From Paracentrotus lividus (lineage: Eukaryota; Echinodermata; Echinoidea; Camarodonta; Echinidae): a stretch of DNA of 64,000 nt. Under the pieces are notes generated by a model. That model was not told where the DNA came from. It made no database searches and saw nothing but the letters and a program-made list of their open reading frames with translations. Position numbers and translations under genes: made by a program. Positions 25,276 to 34,964 of the stretch are shown here, in pieces. Within the stretch, counting starts at the first letter, position 1; each line of letters begins with the position of its first letter. The stretch lies in the NCBI GenBank assembly GCA_940671915.1, contig CALNVZ010000174.1, positions 18,627,054 to 18,691,053 of the forward strand. Reading direction: 5' to 3'.

Positions 25276-26295
25276 GGGCAAGTCCAAGCTATTTGTTCCC
25301 GAGGTGGTGATTTTTCAACTTTTCGACCATTTTTGTGTCAAGTGTGTCAGTAAGGTTTTAAAAGTACATATAATGCATCATATATCACCACAAAATGTAT
25401 GAAATAAACTTAATGCAAATGAGGTAAAAAGTCATTTCAAGGTCATATGACGTCACCAGGCTCATTAATATTCATGAAAAAATGATAAAATGCATTAAAA
25501 AGGCTATTTTCAACAAATTTTCTAAAGGTTTGTTATTGGAATACAACCAAAAAGTACATATTTTCTGTTTCAATATCATCTTGACTTCCTCTGGTGAAAA
25601 TATGACAAACCTAGCACATAACTTTCCATATTTTTATTCTTAAAGTATTCATGTCTAAATAGTAGTCTCACAAAAGTTACTGAGCTGATGTAAAATAATA
25701 TAGTTTTATTACTCGCCCTCCCACCTCAAGTAATGAAACAAAATATTTACTTTTTTCTTTACAGTAATGTGTTATATTATGGTTCTTTTGTTTTATCAGC
25801 GGAATTTTTGTCACACAAAATGTTGCTACGCCTTGGCTACACCAAATATTTAATGGAAAATATTTCATGGAATAATTGTCCCATGTGTTACGTGTCCCAT
25901 GCGTTATATGTCATATTTTATCAAACTTGACCTTGCCAGAAAACGTGAGGCTGTATTGACATTAAAATATGGATTTACAAAGTTTATTACATGGTTAAGA
26001 GGATGTGACTATGCAACTTTTTATCTGCTTTTTAAATTCCTAGTATCATGTGAACAAATTCAAAATTTAAAAACACCATTTGTTTCTGGTCCCATGTGTT
26101 ACGAACGAATAAACAATCATAAATTAAGTATGAATTGAGTTATTTTAATTATTGTTTATGATTTATTTGAAAGTTCTTAGTACCTTCAAAAATATACCTA
26201 AAGATTGGGATTTCAATTTAAGATTTATCAAAAAAGCCTATTTTTGTCTCTGAATGTCCCGTTTGTTACATCGCAAAATAGCGGGGACTTGCGCT
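25276..26295. mobile_element. Candidate degenerate inverted-repeat element
   Basis: The left side reads GGGCAAGTCCAAGCTATTT and the right side, on the opposite strand, reads AGCGCAAGTCCCCGCTATTTTG, so about 20 bp match imperfectly as terminal repeats. Inside, the motif GTCCCATGTGTTAC or a near-match recurs near 25878, 25893, 26089 and 26255. No target duplication is obvious and no transposase is visible. The boundaries are tentative. Confidence 0.35.
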
Positions 26296-26468
26296 GTTAT
26301 CTAAAGATTAACAATATACATACAGAATGATAGAATGTCAGATTTTGACATATGACCGCTTCATACAATGAATGGGGGAAATATAATACAATACAATGAG
26401 TACAATATTGTTATATACTAATAACAAAATTTTTGTTAAACGTCGACCGTCAAAATGATACTGAATTA

Positions 26469-26503
26469 GTTTTTTTTTTTGTTTTTTTTTGTTTTTTTTT
26501 TTT
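26469..26503. repeat. T-rich run
   Basis: T homopolymer blocks separated by single G. Confidence 0.85.
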
Positions 26504-26547
26504 GGTGCAGGTGTAAAACATTAACGCCAACGTTGTTAAATTCAATT

Positions 26548-26575
26548 ACTACCACCACCACTATACTAGTAGTAG

Positions 26576-26639
<64 letters not shown>

Positions 26640-26821
26640 ACTGCTACTACTACTACTGCTGCTACTGCAACTAGTACTTCTACTTATACTACTACTACTA
26701 TACTACTACTACTATTATTACTACTACTACTACTACTGCTACTACAACTACTACCGTACTACAACTACTACTACTTCTACTTATACTACTACTACTACTA
26801 TACTACTACTACTATTACTAC
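26548..26821. repeat. (ACT)n trinucleotide array
   Basis: About 270 bp of ACT units with GCT, TAT and CTT variants. The 123-codon open frame over it is a repeat translation (poly-Leu, then poly-Tyr). Confidence 0.93.
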
Positions 26822-27059
26822 TCACATCTACCAACTCACATCTCTGGTAACCGATCATAATGCTACATGACTGCAAATATGCCAAACCGCGTTATTATCT
26901 ATTTCACTGCCATGACTGTCATAATTGTAATAAGAAATACAATGGAAATGCTTTTTGTTGCCTTTTTCTCAACTTTTAATAACTCCGTTTGAGTTCGGTA
27001 TATTCAATTCATGTTAAAACAATGTTGACAAAATATCATGTACATTTACTGATGATGTC

Positions 27060-27096
27060 GAATAAATTTCCATTCAATTCAGTTCAATTCAATATA
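27060..27096 (+). repeat. Possible retroelement 3' tail, (ATTCA)n-like
   Basis: GAATAAATTTCC is followed by repeats of ATTCA/GTTCA, a pattern seen at LINE 3' ends. Nothing upstream can be assigned to a LINE, so this is weak. Confidence 0.25.
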
Positions 27097-27205
27097 TAAT
27101 GAAACAATCATTAACATATATATATCGAATATATTTCCAATTTGACATATTATGATATAAGATATATGTGAAATTATATAAAAGCATTATCCTAATTCTT
27201 TGTTT

Positions 27206-27395
27206 GCAATGGCGGAAGGGAACAGGCTGCGATTCCATGGTTACACAACACATGAGGGAACCAGAGTTTCACGGTTCATGTGACCGGCAGGCTGGGAAGA
27301 CGGTGCTCAACACAGAGGCACAGGAAACAGTTTCCTGGGCCATTGGTTCCCTACGCAAGATCTGGTAATCGCAGCCTGTCCCCAACGCCTGTTCA
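27206..27395. repeat. Imperfect inverted repeat, about 190 bp
   Basis: GGGAACAGGCTGCGATT at 27218-27234 pairs with AATCGCAGCCTGTCCCC near 27367-27383, and GGGAACCA near 27255 pairs with TGGTTCCC near 27345. It may be a decayed MITE. No target duplication was seen. Confidence 0.45.
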
Positions 27396-27584
27396 TGGCG
27401 CTCTTGGCCATTCCTCTCCTGGAGGGATATTGGAAAATTATTATATTTATTACAGAAACGGTACCAAAAAACAATCCCCTCAATTATAACCACTAAGATA
27501 CTTGAACAAAGCATCAGCCAAACACAAAAATAACCGCCCAAAAACGTTCTGTATCAAGAAATAAGCCAATCTGACTATTTCTGT

Positions 27585-27674
27585 CAGTAATCAAGCCCAA
27601 CCAACCATCTAAGTCAATAATCAAGCCCAACCATCCATCCATGGCAATAAACAAGCCCAACCAACCATCCATAT
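27585..27674. repeat. 30-bp tandem repeat, three units
   Basis: Three consecutive 30-bp units, each containing ATCAAGCCCAACC or a near-variant, with a few substitutions between units. No coding role is apparent. Confidence 0.88.
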
Positions 27675-28555
27675 AAAAAAATCACGCCGAACCAACGAAC
27701 CCTGCCGTCGTACATGCAGGTACAATGCATGTACGACGTGCAGGAAGTTTTTACAATACCCTTACTACAGAAACGCAGGAATCGCAGAAGTTGACCAGGA
27801 CCTGTGCGTGCGTTGTACATGCAACGCAGGCTACGTTGATGGCACGTGCCCCGTAGCCTACGACGAGTTGTGACCGCCGCATAAGTGATCGTGTGGCATA
27901 TGAAAACGTGAACAATCAAAAAGTACAGTGTTATTTTATACCAAACACGCACAGTTCCACTACAGTGCACTAACGACCAGAAAGAATCTTACGGGAAATG
28001 TGTGTACTGGGTATAGACTCTCTCTACGTCTGACCGTCGATATCGCGATAACAATGCCCTGAATAAAGACCGTGTAAAAGGAGAGTGCAAGCTGTGCAGT
28101 CAGGATCGAAGTATTTTATCATGATATTTTTTTTTATGATATCAAAAACGCGGGGGAAAATATTGACCAATCACAAAGAAGTTAAAATCATTGGAAAGAG
28201 AAATTAATATATTTACTTCACTCAGCGTAACTAGGAAATCGATGCGCTGCTGAATTTTACAGAAAGCTTTTAGTGACTGCTGTTTGACCAAAATATCATT
28301 TTCACACAGAAAAACGACCCAAAAATGACTAAAATGGGAGATTTTAAAGCTCAAAACGCGAGGGTTAGGGGTAAAAAAATATTCTTCCCAAGGTTTTATC
28401 TTGTTTTATATACATTAACCCTCATAAAACCTGTGTAACTAAGTAAAGGATCTTCTCGATTTTTTTTTATTCCAGTATATTCAACAAAACTCCCGTTTTT
28501 CGGGCATTCCTTCCATTGACAATCGGTGCGTGAAAATGGTTTTCCTAGAAAGAAG
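27675..28555. other. Unassigned stretch with short inverted motifs
   Basis: Near 27710-27870 there are self-complementary GTACATGCA/TGCATGTAC and CTACG/CGTAG patches. The rest to the LINE boundary at about 28556 shows nothing I recognise. Confidence 0.4.
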
Positions 28556-29922
28556 CCCCAACGTTTTCATATGGTTTGTACAGATTCAAACAATTGTATA
28601 AATATTGTGGAGCTAGGTTATTTAGTATCTTATATACAAACAAGAGCATCTTGAAAATTACCCTTTTCTCAAAGGGTAACCAGTGGAGGGTGTTCAACAG
28701 TGGCCGAGATGGATGATCTCTAGACAACTGTAATACTAAACGAGCTGCCCAGTTCTGCAGCCGTTGAACCCGAATTAATTGATTCGAAGGAATAGTTGAA
28801 AGAAGGCCATTGCAGTAGTCAATACGAGAAAGAACCAAAGAACGCACAGCACTACGACAGGCAGACTGGTCAATAAACCTCCTAATTCTATTGATATTTC
28901 TTAAGTAAAATGTAACCGTAATACAAATATGAGATATATGATGAGACATCGACATGCGGCTATCAAATACAACACCAAGGTTTCTTATTTTGTCAGAATG
29001 GTTAATATGTGTACCACCAACATCTAGATGAACATTATGAATAGCACACATATTGTGAGCAGAAGCAGCAACGAAGAATTCAGTCTTTGAATCATTTAGT
29101 TTTAACTTGTTGACTACCTTCCATTGTCTAATATCTGTAATACAATTCTGAAGTTTTGTTAGTGCATTATTGAGAGCACCAGGAGTTTTTGGATTGAAAG
29201 ATACATATAACTGTATGTTATCGGCATAGAGATGGTAATCAATTGAGTGATGTCGGATGATATCCCCAACAGGAAGGAATCGAGTATCCTATGGGTCCTA
29301 CTATTGATCCCTGAGGGAGCCCAAATTCAAGTGCTGTGGGATTAGACAATTTGCCGTCAATATCAACCTGAGATGTCCATCCAGAAAGATACGACTGAAA
29401 CCAAGACAAAACTGTCGACCTGACACCTATTCTTTTGGAGAGACGAGATAGAAATATTTGATGGTCAATTGTATCAAATGCAGCTGATAAATCTAACAGT
29501 GCCATAAAGACTACCTGATTTGAATCAAGTGCAAACATTATGTCATTCTTTACTTTGATTAGAGCTGACTCTGTACTATGACTTGACCTGTAAGCGGACT
29601 GAAAGGAATAAAAAAGATCATTAGTTTCAATGTGATGAACTAATTGCGTACAAGCCGCTTTCTCAATGAGTTTGCCTAAGAACGTTAAGTTTGACACCGG
29701 TCTATAATTTCTAAGATCAATTTGGTCTGAACTTGGTTTCTACAGGAGTGGTTTAATTATTGCTGAATGTGCTCCGCTGGGGAAAATTCCTGTAGTGAGA
29801 GATTGATTTACAACATCTGTTAACAATGGTAACAGTAGATCAATGTTCTCCGTCAGGAGCCATGTTGGGATTGGATCAAGTCGACAGGATTTAGAAGCAG
29901 ATGACATGATCACCCTGGATAA
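28556..29922 (-). pseudogene. CR1-like LINE: reverse transcriptase and thumb
   Basis: On the minus strand the order is SKSCRLDPIPTWLL, a palm start LTFLGKLIEKAACTQLV, FQSAYRSSHSTESALIKVK, motif A LLDLSAAFDTIDH, motif B GLPQGSIVGP, then motif C, read as LYADNIQLYVSF at about 29205-29233. CR1 families normally have YADD, so the second aspartate appears to be asparagine, which would abolish catalysis. The thumb follows with KIRNLGVVFDSRMSM, SRIDYCNGLL, RVQRLQNWAARLV and LHWLPFEKRVIFK, which are typical CR1/Jockey-group blocks. Frame changes occur near 29740-29700, 29290 and 29050. The copy stops near 28556 before the usual C-terminus. Confidence 0.82.
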
Positions 29923-30109
29923 TGAACAGTTATATACGGCCACCAGAGGGGGTGGTTGTAACTATAGTACCCGAACTGACGCGAAGAATGCGACTATTTT
30001 CCTGAGGGGCGCAGCCCCGAAGGAAAATAGTCGCATTCGCGTCAGTGAGGGGACTATAGTTTCACCAAAACATCTGAAGGCCGTATATAACTGGTTTATA
30101 TCCGTCATC
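29923..30109 (+). repeat. Left terminal inverted repeat with long snapback
   Basis: 187 bp. The outer CAGTTATATACGGCC pairs with GGCCGTATATAACTG near its inner side, and the centre (about 29959-30063) folds as a long hairpin with GCGACTATTTTCCT paired to AGGAAAATAGTCGC and a GGGGC-GCA-GCCCC tip. A tail GTTTATATCCGTCATC completes the match to the right repeat. Confidence 0.88.
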
Positions 30110-30447
30110 TGAAGTGTTGAAAATTAGATTTTAGATCTACAAATGTAGGCCTAGGTCCTAGATTTTAAAGAAAATAACGGGCGTTTAGGCCCTACTCACT
30201 TACTCTTTCGGTCTTTGGTCTGGATTCCTATTTGGGGGTCCCTGCTCTGTCTCAGTATGTACAGTAGACTCTAACAGTTAGATTTACATCTAGATCTTGA
30301 TGTAAAGTAAATAGTTCGCGAACTCAAGTCTCAAAAGAACATTTCAATAAAAGACAACTCGAAAAGTCAATCAAACTCCAAACGTAGATTTAGAAATCTG
30401 TAGTAACTCCAAACGTATTTACAAGTTCTTAGTACATCTTGTACTAT

Positions 30448-31453
30448 TTATTTGTTGTAGTTATACATATGTACTACACATCCATGGAAATGGAATGTGT
30501 TGTTACTTCCACTAGGGCCAGGCCGATCATTTTCTCTAGAGATGGAGGAGCGAGGTGGAGCCTCAGGTTCACGGCGAGCTTGTGATAGTATGATGTCGGT
30601 GTTGTTACTAGATCTAGGCCTAGATCTAGTACTGTTAGTGTTATCTTGCAGGACTGATGGCAGCCCAGCGTCAGCGATCTCTCCAAGTAGGCGCTCACAT
30701 TGGCTGTTTGTCATGGGCTCTACTTCAAAATCGAGATTCTGATTAGAATGATCATCGACATCAGCCTCTGTCGCGTCAGACTTCATTCGTTGGACAATGA
30801 TGTCAGACATTTTTTCTTTTTGATGATCACTCGTACGCACATAATGGCGGATAGATGATTCAGACTTATGTCCTGAAACGGTCATGATGTCTCTAGAAGC
30901 GACACCAGCATGGTCAAGGATTGATGGCTGTGGCCCTCAGGCTATGATTGGTATACCTCCTGGAACAATTAGCCTCCTCGCTAATTTTTTTGGTCATTCC
31001 CGACAGCGTGTCTCTACCAAGAGGTACATTGTCATACCACACATCCAGAGATTTCTCAACTATTTGCTTTGGCCTTTGCCACATCCATTGACATTTCTGA
31101 TTCAGTTTTGACAAATACTTTTTAAGGTTCGCAACAGGACAAGAAGGGTGATTAGCGATTCCATACATTCGACCGCCTTGACTCTCTCTCTCATCATCAG
31201 GATGATTTTTAGTTTGCATGTCTCTGATTGTGAAATACTCCCGTTCACTTGAAGATGCTGCATGGTATATGAAGTCATCTCTTTTCATCTCTCGAAGGTT
31301 CTCCATTCCTCGATTCGCGAAGTGAATCATGACATCAATGAATACTTGTCGCTGCAATCCTTTGGCTTTGGATGTGTTTTTCTGGTCGTTTAGGAAAGTT
31401 TGGATAGCAGCCATGGATATATCCGTCATGGTAAGAATCTTAATATCCGTCAT
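30448..31453 (-). pseudogene. Crypton/KIAA1958-like tyrosine recombinase
   Basis: Two minus-strand frames join by one base shift near 30914-30935. The first (31453-30914, 179 residues) has FANRGMENL with a likely catalytic Arg at residue 48, TKNH with a beta-hairpin Lys at 82, the block GGRMYGIANHPSCPVANLKK, and NHSLRATAI with the His-x-x-Arg pair at 170-173. The second (30885-30448, 145 residues) starts TVSGHKSESSIRHYV, giving the second His at residue 6 and the nucleophilic Tyr at residue 15. A Ser/Arg/Pro-rich tail follows. Together these give the R-K-HxxR-H-Y set of tyrosine recombinases, in the form found in Cryptons and in KIAA1958/DUF3504 host proteins. The frame is open upstream only to about 31489, so the N-terminal core-binding region is missing or lies in another exon. 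Apart from the single shift the catalytic domain looks intact. Confidence 0.78.
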
Positions 31454-31466
31454 GGTAAGAATCTTA
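31419..31466. repeat. 24-bp tandem duplication at the start of the recombinase frame
   Basis: Two exact 24-bp units. They duplicate eight residues at the start of the frame (KILTMTDI), in frame. Confidence 0.92.
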
Positions 31467-32326
31467 ATAGGTGATTGGTCTAAACCACGTCATGTGACCA
31501 AAGGTAGTTCCAACCAACGTCATAAATTGAGCAAAAATGCCACTAATCCTGACATCTGACGTCACAAGCCGGGAATATTCCCTTGAGCCGTGGATAGTAC
31601 CTACGAATAGCCACGGCTCGATCAAACGATAGTGGCCTATCAAGTGATCGAAGCTTGCTGAGAGCAAAGACCCCATATTCGTACACTCCCCCCCCCCCAG
31701 CCCTCGGCGGCTCCGTAACCCCGAACATGTATCGTGTGCTCGGCATGCCGTGACGTCATAAAGGTATCCACCTCTATGCGTGACGTAAGGTTTGTTTTGA
31801 CGATGGTGCGCGTACGTCATATCATACGTGACGCGCGTGACTCATCAAATTTTGTTTACATTTTGATCTCATAGCACTAGACGGGATTTCTGTCATGTTT
31901 GCCGGAGAGTGCGTGCCTTAGCCTAGGATCATGGTAGTGCAGTGACATGGATTAGGGATAATTTTTACAAGTAATGTGTAAAGTAGTGAGACAAGATGGC
32001 AAATAATGTAGTTTGGAGGATCTGATGATGATAGCAAGCCGAGGTTTTCGTCTCGTCTATTCATTCAGGGAGTTCATTGTAAATCATAAATGGCGACCGC
32101 AACGCTTGTCAGCGTTTGATCAGTGTTGTACTAGTCTAACAAAGTTACGCAGAACAACTGTGTTGATTTTGATTGAACTTAGGCAGAGACCCCCAACTTT
32201 ACAAGAAGAAGAGACCCAAAGGTTGAGTGAGTAAACGCCCATTTATTATTCAAAATGTAACGGTTAGATCTCATCTAACTTAGGTCTATGTTAGGTAGAT
32301 CTAACTTAGGCCTAGGCCTAGCCCCG

Positions 32327-32353
32327 GGACGCCGCCACGAAGTGGCGGCGTCC
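32327..32353. repeat. Perfect 12-bp hairpin, 3-base loop
   Basis: GGACGCCGCCAC, loop GAA, then the exact complement. GC-rich in AT-rich surroundings. Confidence 0.9.
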
Positions 32354-33068
32354 TGAAGTAAACATATACATCTGGCCCAAGCTCACCGTCTTCCCCAATA
32401 AAACGATGAAATTCAACCCCAAAAAAATGTTTATAACAAATGATACACATACATGCAATGCCACTTACCTAAGCATACCAACCGGAATATGGTGAATAAA
32501 AACAAACGTGAATAGCTCCAAGAATAAGAAGATTTTTGGGGGGTTTTCGTCAGTATCGTAAATTTGCCCGATTCGCCATATTGATAAAGCTGGAATAAAA
32601 GGGGACCTGGATTAGCCTTAATCAAGACGTTCTTTTTATATAGTTTGTCAGTTTCGTTACGAAAAATAGGCTGATGAAGGAAAAATGGGCTCAAAAACTA
32701 AAATAACAAATAATTCATGACTACTAATGTAAGTAATCTCTTTTGTTTTGGTTAATTACCATGTAATGGAATAAAAATAAAATTATGATTGTAATGACTT
32801 GTCTAAAGACTAATCATGGCAATATCCATGACGCATGCGTATTACAAACACAAACCTACGATCACGAATTGTTCTACTCGAGAAGTTTGGAAATTTTGAC
32901 CCCCAAATTACATATAAGAAGATTCACCAACAAAGACGATAGTTTTCCGGAACGATTCGTAAGTATATATTGCAATAATATAAAGCTGTTTTTATAACTA
33001 GAAGTAAGGTATCGTCCGGAAATTTATGTAAATTCGAAGTCACATCGCCGTCGGATTTCGATAAAGCG

Positions 33069-33095
33069 TAGCCCGCACACTTCGTGTGCGGGCTA
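33069..33095. repeat. Perfect 12-bp hairpin, 3-base loop
   Basis: TAGCCCGCACAC, loop TTC, then the exact complement. Same size and loop type as the hairpin at 32327-32353, with an unrelated stem. Confidence 0.9.
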
Positions 33096-33480
33096 ATCGT
33101 AGTAAGCCTAGGCCTAGATCTATGAGTATAGACCTCTAGAGATCTAACTAGTTAGTCTAACTGTTAGATTCTAGGGCCTTATCGCCGTTTCGGAAACCAG
33201 TCGCTCAAATGCTTGTAGTTGTACACAAGACAAGTAAATGGGGGTGGAAAGAGGAAACCAATGCGAGTGACTAAATGAAGCGCTGCTGTACAAAGTGCAT
33301 GGTGGTTTTCTCGATCACGATTATGCCGATTCTAGATCATTCATAGATGCAGGGCAGGCCTAGATCTAGGTTAGATCTACGTTAGACCCTATCTGGAGTA
33401 GACTTCTAACGTTAGATATCGGTCTCTAACGTTAAGTCTAACGTTAGATTTCTTCTAGAGATCTAGAATCTTTAATTTCC

Positions 33481-33646
33481 GATGACGGATATAAACCAGT
33501 TATATACGGCCTTCAGAGGTTTTGGTGAAACTATAGTCCCCTCACTGACGCGAATGCGACTATTTTCCTGAGGGGCGCAGCCCCGAAGGAAAATAGTCGC
33601 ACTATAGTTCCAACCACCCCCTCTGGTGGCCGTATATAACTGTTCA
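33481..33646 (-). repeat. Right terminal inverted repeat (21 bp shorter)
   Basis: Reverse complement of the left repeat with few substitutions. One arm of the central hairpin lacks about 21 bp, so it no longer pairs fully with the TTCGCGTCAGTGAGG side. Confidence 0.88.
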
Positions 33647-34440
33647 CTGTGTGAGCATCTTAAAATCTTCAAAAAGAGAAATGTTTGATTATCATTATCA
33701 TGAAACTGAATATTCACAGGTCTATCATAAGTATCGATTTCATCTCTTATTTTTCTTATTTTACCAACAAAGAATGTCGAGAATTGATTTGCCAATCTAG
33801 ATGCAGAATCATATAAGGGAAGTTGGTTTGACTTCTTATTCAAAAGTGAATGGACAATCTGATACATCTCTTTCACAGCACATGAACTTAGCCTATCTTT
33901 CAAGAAATCTTCTTTCGAAGTATCAGTAAGTTGGCATACATTCTTACAAGCTCTTTGAATAAAGTACGATCCGAGTCTGTTCTCGTCTTACGCCATTTGC
34001 GCTCTGCTTTAACGCGACACTGACGAGCCTCTAGGACAGATTCATTAAACCATGGTCTACGCAACTTCAACGGGCGAAATTTTGTTTCAGATGGAGCGTG
34101 TTTATTAAGTACATTAGTGATCCCAGAAACATACCAATCAAATAAAGATACACTATCTAGAATTGAAGGTTGGGATGACACTAATTCATCAAGATCATGA
34201 GTGAATTGAATTTTATCGATTTTACGATAGTTACGTAAGGAAGGAGTAGTGGAGACAGGCTCTGATTTCATATTAACCAGTGAGAAACATATCATGAAAT
34301 GATCAGAGACACCTGCTGTATCAACCGTATGACAGCTTTGTATCACTGAATCATCTCTGGTAAAAACCAAATCTAAAGTGTGAGCCATGTTATGTGTTGG
34401 ACCTTGGACGTGGTGGACTAACCCAGCGGATGCAATAGTA
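33647..34440 (-). pseudogene. CR1-like LINE: endonuclease C-terminus and linker
   Basis: Translated on the minus strand, the sequence starts upstream of the first Met at 34388 with a GLVHHVQGPTHN segment, then HTLDLVFTRDDS and GVSDHFMICF. These are the last blocks of an apurinic/apyrimidinic-type endonuclease, where the SDH histidine is catalytic. A basic linker follows (RRPWFNESVLEARQCRVKAE and further), then a frame change near 33903 and a second open stretch ending FLFLKILRCSHS where the insertion begins at 33646. The N-terminal half of the endonuclease is missing, because the sequence ends at about 34440. The product is therefore truncated and also cut by the insertion. Confidence 0.78.
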
Positions 34441-34454
34441 TTCTTTGTGTTTTT

Positions 34455-34672
34455 GTGTAGTTAAGTAATAATTCATAATAATATTATGTAATTATAAAGG
34501 GGGCCTTCACTCTACAAGCTCTGCTTATTAGTCGGTCTCCTTCTCTTTCAATTTCACATTGTTATATTATTGTAAAAATGGAACAAATCACTATATGTTG
34601 TAAATATGTAAATTGCAATATCATTGTAAATATGAAAAGATTGAAAAATGAATAAATAAATAAATATATTTA
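34455..34672 (+). mobile_element. LINE 3' end with (AATA)n tail
   Basis: A non-coding stretch including CTCTACAAGCTCTGCTTATT and closing with GTAAATATG, a GAAAAATG segment and (AATA)n at about 34650-34672, a pattern like CR1/L2-group 3' UTRs. It abuts the endonuclease end of the minus-strand LINE and is probably the uninverted 3' part of that insertion. Confidence 0.5.
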
Positions 34673-34964
34673 GAAATGATATGCTTAGGCCTGTATTTTG
34701 CTAACGTTTCAATGATGAATACCTATGCTAAGATAGAAAAAAAAAATCTCTCCAAATATGGTCGCCCTCCTCGGGGGCAAATGTAACAACGTGTTATAAC
34801 TTTTGCCCCACATCATGCATATAGCAAGTGGAAAATATAATGTAAATGAGTCAAGCATTGTCATGTTTTATTACAATTAGTTTATGTGGTTACTGTTGTT
34901 TAAATCTTGGATCCGTCAAGTGAATAAACTTTGATAAAGTAAAACAAAATGTTACAATTTAATG

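Larger units (their letters stand above)
29923..33646. mobile_element. 3.7-kb TIR-bearing element with Crypton/KIAA1958-type tyrosine recombinase
   Basis: Inserted in the CR1-like LINE. Both ends start TGAACAGTTATATACGGCC when read inward, and the inverted repeats span 29923-30109 and 33481-33646. The right one lacks a segment of about 21 bp present in the left. Each end is itself a snapback. The only recognisable gene is a minus-strand tyrosine recombinase (30448-31453). No direct target duplication is evident at the LINE junctions, which suits recombination by a tyrosine recombinase better than by a DDE transposase. Described Cryptons lack long terminal inverted repeats, so either this is a variant group or the recombinase is a passenger in another transposon. 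Intervals 30110-30447 and 31467-33480 hold no convincing gene, only AGATCTAG/AGGCCTA-rich DNA and hairpins. Confidence 0.72.
28556..34672 (-). mobile_element. CR1-like LINE, split by a later insertion and apparently 5'-inverted
   Basis: The coding part lies on the minus strand in two pieces, 33647-34440 (endonuclease end and linker) and 28556-29922 (reverse transcriptase and thumb). They are separated by the 3.7-kb element at 29923-33646. The protein continues across the gap without visible loss: the upstream piece ends near LKILRCSHS and the downstream piece resumes with SRVIMSSASKSCRLDPIPT. Immediately beyond the endonuclease end, at about 34455-34672, lies a plus-strand LINE 3' end with an (AATA)n tail. 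An inverted 5' part joined to a forward 3' end is the layout left by twin priming. The outer flanks share a short TAGAAA (28531-28536 and 34671-34676), which could be a target duplication but is weak. Confidence 0.65.

Noticed and set aside
26479-26850. 123-codon plus-strand frame
   Set aside because: It is the (ACT)n array read as poly-Leu then poly-Tyr.
27585-27674. CRISPR-like spacing of repeats
   Set aside because: Three head-to-tail 30-bp units without unique spacers, in a eukaryotic context; a plain tandem repeat.
31464-31820. 118-codon minus-strand frame upstream of the recombinase
   Set aside because: Different frame from the recombinase, no similarity to a core-binding domain that I can see, and it overlaps a C run.
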